A stretch of DNA of 29,902 nucleotides, from the NCBI GenBank assembly GCA_028717405.1, contig JAQUNY010000004.1, forward strand, positions 1 through 29,902, in the 5' to 3' direction. This document shows, piece after piece, positions 9,048 through 15,141 of this stretch (the stretch's first letter is position 1; the number at the start of each line of letters is the position of its first letter). The notes under the pieces are model-generated. The model saw only the letters and a list, made by a program, of their open reading frames with translations, made no database searches and was not told the origin of the DNA. The DNA comes from Eubacteriales bacterium. GTDB taxonomy: Bacteria; Bacillota; Clostridia; JAQUNY01. The position numbers and the translations under genes were made by a program.

Positions 9048-9899
9048 ATGATTAATTTACTTGCCCGCGATGCAAAACCATATGTCAGAAACGCATTCAT
9101 ACTGGAAAGCCCGCCTTCGCTGCAAACTGTGAGGGCACGCGTAAATCATTTTTTCTATATTATCGAAGGCCGCGGCGAAATATGTATAGATAATTATACA
9201 TATGAAATAGCAAAAGGATGCGCGATCTTAATTGTACCAGGCAGCGAATACAGATGGGCGCATGCCAAAAGTAAACATTGGAAAATCATAACGCTGACCT
9301 TCAATTACCTCATGGATCCGAATGCCCATTTACACGAACTCACACCACGGCCTAAAAATGAAAGCGATGCCGGTAATGCAGAAGAAATACACTTTAAGGA
9401 CTGTGACATATTGAATAAAAATGTCTTCCTGCGTAATATGTTTATCCTTGAACAAGGGCTGCTTGAAATCATAACAGAGTATGAAAACAAGAGAATATAC
9501 TTCGTGACGCGCACATCAGGCATATTCATGTCATTATTGGTGACTATCGTAAGGGTCACACTTGAAAAAGAAAACAAATATATGAAGATCATTAACAGTA
9601 TTGTTTCATATGTTCAAAATAATTACAGCGAAGAGATAAATAATGAGAAACTTGCCCAGGCATTAAATTATCACCCGAACTACCTGAACAACCTATTCAA
9701 AAAGCATTCCGGCATCACCATACACCAATACCTTCTATCATACCGGACAGACCTTGCCCTGAAGCTCCTTTTGTTCAGCGACTTGTCTATAAAGGAAATC
9801 GCTGCACAAATCGGTTATAAGAATACTACGCACTTTTCCGCCAGTTTCAGGAAAAGGTCCGGTATGAGCCCCGTTGAATACCGTGCTGGAAGATCATAA
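9048..9899 (+). CDS. AraC-family transcriptional regulator with cupin-type sensor domain
   Basis: The 283-residue protein has an N-terminal cupin-like half (about residues 30-100, YIIEGRGEICIDNYTYEIAK, then a VPG turn), as in AraC-family regulators that sense sugars. The C-terminal 100 residues hold two helix-turn-helix units: EKLAQALNYHPNYLNNLFKK and SIKEIAAQIGYKNTTHFSAS, then FRKRSGMSPVEYR, the family signature. It is divergently transcribed from the glycosidase-like gene and probably controls it. The ribosome site (GAAGGT) is weak. The inducing sugar is unknown. Confidence 0.88.
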   Translation: MINLLARDAKPYVRNAFILESPPSLQTVRARVNHFFYIIEGRGEICIDNYTYEIAKGCAILIVPGSEYRWAHAKSKHWKIITLTFNYLMDPNAHLHELTPRPKNESDAGNAEEIHFKDCDILNKNVFLRNMFILEQGLLEIITEYENKRIYFVTRTSGIFMSLLVTIVRVTLEKENKYMKIINSIVSYVQNNYSEEINNEKLAQALNYHPNYLNNLFKKHSGITIHQYLLSYRTDLALKLLLFSDLSIKEIAAQIGYKNTTHFSASFRKRSGMSPVEYRAGRS

Positions 9900-9949
9900 A
9901 AACCCTCCTGTTTCAGGTATTGCAAATCAAGAATTTTGCTCAATTGACG

Positions 9950-9978
9950 TTGACAGGTCCTCTTTGTTGTAGTACAAT
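9950..9978 (+). promoter_or_regulatory. Promoter of the relBE operon
   Basis: A perfect TTGACA (9950-9955), a 17-base spacer and TACAAT (9973-9978) precede the antitoxin start by about 23 bases. The -10 box lies inside the palindromic operator. Confidence 0.8.
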
Positions 9979-9988
9979 GTACTACAAC
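9966..9988 (+). promoter_or_regulatory. Palindromic operator of the relBE operon
   Basis: Perfect 10-base arms, GTTGTAGTAC and GTACTACAAC, flank a 3-base centre (AAT). The palindrome covers the -10 box and the likely transcription start. This is the expected place for autorepression by a ribbon-helix-helix antitoxin or antitoxin-toxin complex. The binding protein is inferred from position. Confidence 0.75.
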
Positions 9989-10000
9989 GGAGGTGATGAT

Positions 10001-10222
10001 ATGGCTTTTTCAATAAGATTAACTGAGGACGAGCGGGCTTTGGCTGAAAGCTACGCCAAAATCCATTCATATTCGTTAGCAGAGGCTTTCAAAAAGGCTC
10101 TATTCGAAAGAATCGAAGATGAGTACGATATTACGGTTTATGACGCAGCATACAAGGAATACGAAGAAAGCGGAAAACAAAGCCGTCCAATTGAAGAGCT
10201 CTGGAAGGAGCTCAATATATGA
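10001..10222 (+). CDS. relB: RelB-family ribbon-helix-helix antitoxin
   Basis: The 73-residue protein starts at the ATG that follows GGAGGTGATGAT, a near-perfect ribosome site. An upstream in-frame ATG at 9920 would place the promoter inside the gene and is not used. The N-terminal FSIRLTEDERALAESYAKI strand-helix-helix pattern is a ribbon-helix-helix DNA-binding fold. The C-terminal 30 residues are acidic and probably wrap the toxin. The stop overlaps the toxin start by four bases (ATGA). It would neutralise the RelE toxin and, with it, repress the operon at the palindrome. Confidence 0.85.
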   Translation: MAFSIRLTEDERALAESYAKIHSYSLAEAFKKALFERIEDEYDITVYDAAYKEYEESGKQSRPIEELWKELNI

Positions 10223-10488
10223 GTTATTCTGTTGAAGTGACTCTGCGATTTGAGAAAGAATTTAAAAAGCTGGATGGTTATACAAGAAAAATGATTAAGG
10301 TCTGGATTGAAAGAAATCTATCTAATTGTAACGATCCGAGAGTTCACGGGAAAATGTTGACCGTTAACCGGAAAGGGCAATGGAGGTATAGGATCGGCGA
10401 CTATCGGTTGATCTGTGCAATTGAAGACGATCGTCTTATTATTCTCGCGCTAAGTATAGGTCACAGAAGCGAAGTATATAAAGACTGA
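10219..10488 (+). CDS. relE: RelE/ParE-superfamily toxin (probable mRNA interferase)
   Basis: The 89-residue basic protein matches the compact RelE fold. It has an N-terminal strand, two helices with FEKEFKKLDGYTRKMI, and the strand region WRYRIGDYRLICAIEDD followed by LIILALSIGHRSEVYKD at the C-terminus. RelE toxins cut mRNA in the ribosomal A site; the Arg/Lys-rich strands here are consistent with this. It appears intact and is translationally coupled to its antitoxin. Confidence 0.87.
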   Translation: MSYSVEVTLRFEKEFKKLDGYTRKMIKVWIERNLSNCNDPRVHGKMLTVNRKGQWRYRIGDYRLICAIEDDRLIILALSIGHRSEVYKD

Positions 10489-10490
10489 AT

Positions 10491-10530
10491 AACAGGACCT
10501 GGACAGTGCAAACCGTTCGGGTCCTGTTTG
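10491..10530 (+). terminator. Hairpin after relE, probable terminator
   Basis: Nine-base perfect arms, AACAGGACC and GGTCCTGTT, begin two bases after the relE stop, with a 20-base loop. The T-run is short (TTTGTT), so termination may be incomplete; a stronger terminator follows 150 bases later. Confidence 0.5.
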
Positions 10531-10756
10531 TTAAAGGCCATCATCATAAAATCCACAAAAAACCCGCCCTTTCACGGTAGTCAGTTAGGGATTTGCGAAA
10601 ACAAGTAAATTTTCGACCGACTCTCTTCAAGCGGAGGCAAAAGTAAAAACTGCACCGAAGGATAAAACCTTTAGTGCAGTCCTTTTTTATTGCTGCTGCT
10701 AATTTGAAAAAATGCTGTTCATGACTGGAAACCTCAAATTACAAAGCTCATCAACA
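10531..10756. other. Non-coding stretch between the toxin-antitoxin operon and the degraded island
   Basis: No open reading frame of convincing length or composition was found on either strand. The only structure visible is the terminator at 10649-10690. The stretch probably marks the junction of two separately acquired segments. Confidence 0.5.
10649..10690 (+). terminator. Rho-independent terminator
   Basis: A 13-base stem (ACTGCACCGAAGG with CCTTTAGTGCAGT, two weak pairs) with a 6-base loop ATAAAA is followed by CCTTTTTT on the plus strand. It is the strongest terminator in the region and would end any relBE read-through. Confidence 0.75.
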
Positions 10757-11117
10757 TTAATTGTAATCGCCGCGATATAATTTACCAAAATCGCCGGTAG
10801 AAATTGATGTTTTTCCGCTTATCATAACTTCCTTTATATCATCCACCAAAGTAACATCCCCACGCTGGAGACGATCATCAATATTTAGTGACATGATTTT
10901 CTTTGCAACAGGATAGACTTTGAAAATGTTGGTACTGTAAAAATCATTAAGAACAGATACCTTAAGAAGGATTTTAGAAATATTTTTGTTCTCCGGGCTG
11001 AGCTTGAAGAACAGCAGGTTAAGCGCCTCCTCCTGCAACACTTTTAGCCGCTTCACGTAAGTCTTTTATCTTGTTTAATCTCACATTTAGAGATCCTCTG
11101 TATTCTTCGTTATTCAA
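10757..11117 (-). pseudogene. Broken uncharacterised gene (frameshifted, truncated)
   Basis: Two overlapping frames read as pieces of one protein. Frame one starts at a TTG (11117) after AGGAG and runs MNNEEYRGSLNVRLNKIKDL to a stop at 11019. Frame two (10757-11056) carries the conserved-looking part, with LNDFYSTNIFKVYPVAKKIM followed by LNIDDRLQRGD. No good start or ribosome site fits frame two alone, so a frameshift near 11030 is likely. From memory, related unnamed proteins continue well beyond the point where this one ends, so the 3' part also seems lost. I cannot assign a function. It is the last remnant of the degraded island on this side. Confidence 0.5.
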
Positions 11118-11173
11118 ACATTTCACTCCTTACCTTATAGCGGCAAGTGGACATCCACTCCAAATTCTTTACT

Positions 11174-11199
11174 ATAAAAAATGCCGGGCTAATCCCGAC
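11174..11199 (-). terminator. Rho-independent terminator (minus strand)
   Basis: On the minus strand GTCGGG pairs with CCCGGC (one G-U pair) around a 5-base loop and is followed by ATTTTTTAT. It lies just past the truncated methyltransferase reading frame and separates it from the next broken gene. Confidence 0.65.
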
Positions 11200-11204
11200 T
11201 TCAA

Positions 11205-11237
11205 AACTTACCCCGCAAAATCCAACTTACCCTGCAA
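11205..11237. repeat. Two direct repeats at the methyltransferase break point
   Basis: The 14-mer AACTTACCCCGCAA (11205-11218) recurs as AACTTACCCTGCAA (11224-11237), a period of 19 bases. Related GCGG-AAGTG words flank them (11136-11149, GCGGCAAGTGGACA; 11238-11247, GCGGAAGTGA). Repeated internal motifs near an end are known for IS21-type elements, so this may be an orphan transposon end. No transposase remnant was seen. Confidence 0.4.
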
Positions 11238-11625
11238 GCGGAAGTGACCTACAACAACCATTAAATTGTATCAATCTCTGCATGATTATTTCGATATAAA
11301 TCAAATCAACCTTGCCTTTGTGCGTTTTTTCCAACAAACGCAGACTGTGGAGATTATCGCCTTCAAGAAGAAAATTATAGACTTCGTCTTCGGCAGCAGT
11401 GATTTCTCTGTCCGTGTCTTTTTGGAAGACGGGTATATGGGTACGCATTTTAACATCCACAGCTTCTTCGTGCTGTTCCCAGACGAGGCTGTACTTTTTG
11501 GCATTCAGCTCACTCTCGATTTCACCGAGGGCAATGAGCATGGCATCATCATCTTTGTGTTCCTCTTTTATCTGCGCCAGAAAATCCAGCATCCGCTGAC
11601 GCTTTATTTGCGATAGGTTAGGCAT
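11227..11625 (-). pseudogene. 5' stub of a type III restriction-modification methyltransferase (mod)
   Basis: The first about 110 residues match the N-terminus of type III (beta-class) DNA methyltransferases, ending in the typical FLLEGDNLHSLRLLEKTHKG and VDLIYI. In intact Mod proteins the next residues are the catalytic DPPY motif; here the frame changes to EIIMQRL and then about 15 unrelated residues before a stop. The catalytic core, target-recognition domain and SAM site are therefore missing. The ATG at 11625 overlaps the stop of the DUF1016 gene by eight bases, so it was the next gene of that operon. No res (restriction) gene is present. The product should be inactive. Confidence 0.75.
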
Positions 11626-12625
11626 TGTCACTACCTTCTGTTTTGTCTTCGATTTCAGGCAAGTTGGACAATTCCTGCAGTTTCTTCCGCAGTATATCCT
11701 TATCTGGCAGTTGCAGCTGGTACTGCGCTACCATCATGGGCGAAAGCGTCCGGCTCATGGCATACTCGACTACCTCATCATTTTTGGATGCACACAGGAG
11801 CAGTCCTGCGCTCGGATTCTCATCTGTCTTTTTGATCTGCCTATCCAGCCCCTCCAGATAGAAGTCCATTTTGGAAACATATTCCGGTTTGAATTTTCCG
11901 ACCTTCAGTTCCATTGCCACAAGGCAGTGCAGACTGCGATGGAAAAATAGCAGGTCAATCCGATAATCCTCACTGCCGACTTGTATCGGATATTCCTCGC
12001 CTACAAACGTGAAATCCTTGCCTAATTCAAGAATGAAATCACGCATTCCCTTAACCAGCGCTTTACGGAAATCATTTTCGTGGAAGGCGTCCGGCAGGTC
12101 GAGAAATTCCACCACATACTGATCAAGGAACGGATTCTGCTGTGACTGCAACGGCTCCGGCAGTAATTTGCTTTTGGAAAGCATATACCGCTTATAGTAA
12201 CCGCTGTCCATCTGGCGCTCAAGCTGGCGGGAACTGTATCGCTCCTTGACAGCAAGACGCATATAAAATTCCCGTTCTTCATCACTTTTACTGCCAGACA
12301 TGATGAGCAAATGATTCGTCCAGCTCAATTGTGTCAGCAGTGCTGACACTTTTTCATTATTGATATATGTATCATAAAACTGCTTCATTCGATAAAGTCC
12401 ACGCCGATTAAATCCCTTGATGCCGGGAAATTGACGCTGGATGTAATCGGAAAGCGAATCAATATATCCGTCTCCATAGTTTGCTTCTTTTGATTTTTCA
12501 GATAAAATTTGCCCTACACGCTAATACATGAGTATCAATTCCTCATTTACCTTGCGATAAGCGTTATCGCGGGCTTCCTCTATTATCTGCGCTATCTCAG
12601 CGAACGTATTATCAAGTTCGTTCAT
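11618..12625 (-). pseudogene. DUF1016/YhcG-type PD-(D/E)XK nuclease-like gene with an amber stop
   Basis: The continuous frame from an ATG at 12625 (AGAGG upstream) to the stop at 11618 encodes a 335-codon DUF1016-family protein, interrupted once by TAG at 12521-12523. The N-terminal DUF1016 helix bundle reads IIEEARDNAYRKVNEELILM, Y, stop, RVGQILSEKSKEANYGDGYI; relatives tend to have Trp at the stop, so TGG to TAG is the simplest change. The C-terminal nuclease domain is complete, with YRIDLLFFHR and the E-L-K of AMELKVGKF. Translation could restart at the ATG at 12388 (256 residues), giving a nuclease domain without most of the N-terminal domain. Relatives occur in mobile and defence islands; their activity is poorly known. 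Confidence 0.72.
12331..12349. repeat. 19-base palindrome inside the DUF1016 gene
   Basis: GTGTCAGCA, G, TGCTGACAC is a perfect 9+1+9 palindrome followed by TTTTT on the plus strand. A near copy lies at 12649-12667 just upstream of the gene; the two 28-base contexts agree at 25 positions. Confidence 0.7.
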
Positions 12626-12648
12626 TAAGAAAACCTCTTTCTTGAATT

Positions 12649-12667
12649 GTGTCACCACTGATGACAC
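12649..12667. repeat. 19-base near-palindrome upstream of the DUF1016 gene
   Basis: GTGTCACCA, C, TGATGACAC has 9-base arms with one mismatch and is followed by TTTTT on the plus strand. It overlaps the end of the XRE-regulator remnant and lies about 24 bases before the DUF1016 start codon. A regulator site or the scar of a small duplication are both possible. Confidence 0.6.
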
Positions 12668-12774
12668 TTTTTATTTTCCTTTTCGTCTGGTACAAATTCC
12701 ACGACATCTTCCAGCTTGCAGTCAAGCACCCGACATATCTTCTCCATTGAAGGAATTTTCCAAAAACACTCCAT
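12652..12774 (-). pseudogene. C-terminal remnant of an XRE-family helix-turn-helix regulator
   Basis: A 40-codon open segment reads KIPSMEKICRVLDCKLEDVV then EFVPDEKENKKCHQW, stop. The IPSMEKICRVLDC and VVEFVPDEK elements are the typical last third of small Cro/CI-type regulators of about 70 residues. The helix-turn-helix itself is missing: upstream, the frame hits a stop at 12793-12795 and the sequence no longer matches. It sits directly before the DUF1016 gene, as expected for an operon regulator, and is too short to work. Confidence 0.6.
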
Positions 12775-12812
12775 CAAAACGGCACCAGAATGTCAGTTTT
12801 TTGATGAAACCG

Positions 12813-12860
12813 GAAAAAGTACCGGGTACACGGACAAAAGGGACGGGCTTTTTTTATGCC
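12813..12860 (-). terminator. Possible terminator region after the sugar-acid operon
   Basis: After the SDR stop, the minus strand can pair ACGGG with CCCGT across an A-rich loop, ending in CCCTTTT. Then comes GTACC, C, GGTAC followed by TTTTT. Neither is a classical strong terminator, but together they occupy the expected place at the operon end. Confidence 0.35.
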
Positions 12861-12888
12861 ACTGACCCGTTTTATATGCCTTTATCCC

Positions 12889-13713
12889 CTACACTCCCGA
12901 AAATGCTGAGAATCCGCCGTCAACAGGTACGACGATACCTGTGACAAAACGTGATGCATCTGATGCCAGCCATACCAGTGTCCCGACCAGATCATCCGGT
13001 TCACCGAAACGTCCCATCGGTGTATGCGAAAGTATAGTCGTTCCTCTTGGAGTAAGCTTTCCTGTACTTTCTTCAGTGAGCAGGAATCTGTTCTGCTGGG
13101 TCAGGAAAAACCCGGGAGCGATAGCGTTCACCCTGACTTTTCCGCCATAGGCACGGGCAATATCCACAGCCAGCCATTGTGTAAAGTTGCTCACCGCTGC
13201 TTTTGCTGCGGAATAACCCGGTATCTTTGTTAAAGGTCTCAGAGCATTCATAGATGAGATATTGATAATGACGCCTCCATCCTCATTTCCCGTCATGACC
13301 TTGCCGAAAACCTGTGATGGGAGTATTGCTCCGGCCATGAGATTAAGGCTTACTACTTTTGATATCGCGTCTGCCGGAAGATCAAAAAAGCTCACTGTGT
13401 CGCTGGTGGTGGCAGCCTTCATATTGCCGCCTACGGCATTGATCAGTATGTCCACCCTGCCAAAATCATTCAGAATTGATCCGCATACATTTTCTATGTC
13501 TTTTTTGTCCATTGCATCGCACTTATATCCAGCAGACTTAACACCATATTTTTTTTCAATCTCTGCCGCCACATTTTCAGCATTGTCCTGAGCCAGGTCA
13601 CATACCGCGACACGCGCACCCGCCTGTGCCAAGCCTTCTGACATTGACGCACCAAGGACTCCGCCGCCTCCGAGTACAACAGCATTTTTCCCTTTTAAAT
13701 CAAATATTTTCAT
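12889..13713 (-). CDS. SDR oxidoreductase, probable D-mannonate/fructuronate oxidoreductase
   Basis: The 274-residue short-chain dehydrogenase has the cofactor loop GGGGVLGASM at 15-24, N124, and the catalytic S154, Y167 and K171 (NISSMNALRP; PGYSAAKAAV). The C-terminal half fits the SDR-type mannonate oxidoreductases (B. subtilis YjmF-like), which interconvert D-fructuronate and D-mannonate with NAD(P)H. The start at 13713 is preferred because an AAGGAG lies 11 bases upstream; in-frame starts at 13722 and 13734 add 3 or 7 residues. It is the last gene of the operon, 41 bases after the LarA-like gene. Related polyol or gluconate SDRs cannot be excluded by eye. Confidence 0.75.
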   Translation of the reverse strand: MKIFDLKGKNAVVLGGGGVLGASMSEGLAQAGARVAVCDLAQDNAENVAAEIEKKYGVKSAGYKCDAMDKKDIENVCGSILNDFGRVDILINAVGGNMKAATTSDTVSFFDLPADAISKVVSLNLMAGAILPSQVFGKVMTGNEDGGVIINISSMNALRPLTKIPGYSAAKAAVSNFTQWLAVDIARAYGGKVRVNAIAPGFFLTQQNRFLLTEESTGKLTPRGTTILSHTPMGRFGEPDDLVGTLVWLASDASRFVTGIVVPVDGGFSAFSGV

Positions 13714-13754
13714 CTCCTGCATTACTCCTTTCATTGTTTCCGATCTAATCTTTC

Positions 13755-15122
13755 TTATTTCTCCCTAAGTGTCCAAAGTCCGAGAGCCGGATTGCTTATA
13801 TAATAGACGATCTCGCCGTCATCCATCCTGTTATACCCCTCCTTGAGTTTTGCCGGATCATACCTCGCAGCTGCCTCGTCATAATCCATGTACCTGTATC
13901 CGGCATTCTCTATTTCTTCTCCGGTGATTTTCTTTACCGCATATGTTATTGTAAACCTGCCGTCAGAAGACCCGTGAATAAGGTGGGAAGCCGCGGACAG
14001 ATTTGCTCCGAGATCATCCTTTGTCTTACATAGCTGTAATACATTCTCCCTGCCACAATACCCGTACTTTCTTATTATGGCATCATTTGCGTCATCCTCG
14101 CCAAATTTACGCACCCCGGGAGCAAGTATCAGGAGGCTCCCTCCATCGGCTATTGCCATTCTTGTCCTGTACACCGCCTTATTCCCAAGCCACGTTGTTT
14201 TGAATTCCTTTTCATCCAGGAAAACCACAACTTTATCCAGCGGCTTGTCTACATATGTCAGGTTCAGCTCCCTGCTCATCTCCGCAGCCGCTTCATAAAC
14301 CTTCCTGCTCCTGCCGGCAAACAGGCCTCTTACAGCAGTTTTACACTTATGCTGAGTCGTTACAGTCAGGATATACAGCAGAGGTATACCGGCTGTAAAA
14401 TGCTCCTCTGCATAGTCAAATACCTTTCTGACAGGGGAATCAGCCTGTCCCATGATCCTCTCCGCCCCATAAAACGCCCCCAGCATATGCGAGCTGCTGA
14501 TCATCCTGCTGCCGCCGCATCCCACGAAAATATTCTTACTGTAATTGGCCATTCCCGCCACTTCATGGGGGACAACCTGTCCTATCGAAATAATCAAATC
14601 ATACGAACCATCGACCAGCCTTTTGTTTAACTCAGCTTCGATTGGTTCATTTACAAGACCTTCTGACACCTTTGAAACAAAATTCCCGGGGACGGTCCCT
14701 ATGCTTTTTACATCGTTTCTCCAGTTATGTACAATGAAGCGTTCCATCGGAATGCCTTCTCCGAAAAACTCCCTGATTTCCTCTTCGCTCATCGGCATGT
14801 GAGTGCCCAGCGCAGGCATTACATCGACATGGTTTTTGTTTCCGAGCATGGCGTAAAGCATGGCTGTTATTGCGCCCGCTCCGGAATTGCTGCGTGTTAT
14901 ATCCGGAGGTATCAACAGCAGCTTCTTCTCTGTAAGCTTTATTGCAGTGTTACTGCCGGCTTCAACATAATCAGAAAACATCAGCTTCAAAGCGCCTTCT
15001 GTCTCTTCCCGGGACAAGCCTTCCGGTTTAACTGTTTTAAGCATCAGTTCTTTCCCGACAGGATTTTTGGGCACGATATTTTTTGATTTAATATCCTCGG
15101 AAGTATTTTTTCCGGTTTTCAT
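13755..15122 (-). CDS. LarA-family nickel-pincer 2-epimerase/racemase (candidate gluconate/mannonate 2-epimerase)
   Basis: This family uses a covalently attached nickel-pincer nucleotide to move hydride at C2 of 2-hydroxyacids. The 455-residue protein keeps the key residues of lactate racemase with matching spacing: D74 and R77 (PPDITRSN), H108 (ALGTHMPMSE), H186 and K196 (VVPHEVAGMANYSKNI, 10 apart) and H212 (SSSHMLGAF, 16 later). The superfamily contains members reported as D-gluconate 2-epimerases. In this operon of hexonate enzymes, gluconate-mannonate epimerisation is the natural guess and lactate racemisation is unlikely. The cofactor-making larB, larC and larE are not in the window. 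AGGAGG stands nine bases before the ATG. Confidence 0.78.
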   Translation of the reverse strand: MKTGKNTSEDIKSKNIVPKNPVGKELMLKTVKPEGLSREETEGALKLMFSDYVEAGSNTAIKLTEKKLLLIPPDITRSNSGAGAITAMLYAMLGNKNHVDVMPALGTHMPMSEEEIREFFGEGIPMERFIVHNWRNDVKSIGTVPGNFVSKVSEGLVNEPIEAELNKRLVDGSYDLIISIGQVVPHEVAGMANYSKNIFVGCGGSRMISSSHMLGAFYGAERIMGQADSPVRKVFDYAEEHFTAGIPLLYILTVTTQHKCKTAVRGLFAGRSRKVYEAAAEMSRELNLTYVDKPLDKVVVFLDEKEFKTTWLGNKAVYRTRMAIADGGSLLILAPGVRKFGEDDANDAIIRKYGYCGRENVLQLCKTKDDLGANLSAASHLIHGSSDGRFTITYAVKKITGEEIENAGYRYMDYDEAAARYDPAKLKEGYNRMDDGEIVYYISNPALGLWTLREK

Positions 15123-15141
15123 TTTCTACCGCCTCCTCCTG

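Noticed and set aside
9920..10000. 27-codon N-terminal extension of the antitoxin
   Set aside because: It covers the promoter and operator; the ATG at 10001 has a perfect ribosome site.
10500..10756. Possible small RNA between relE and the degraded island
   Set aside because: The hairpins are explained as terminators and no promoter of convincing quality was found between them.
12642..12944. 100-codon plus-strand frame near the XRE remnant
   Set aside because: It runs over the XRE-regulator remnant and the end of the SDR gene on the opposite strand and resembles no protein I know.
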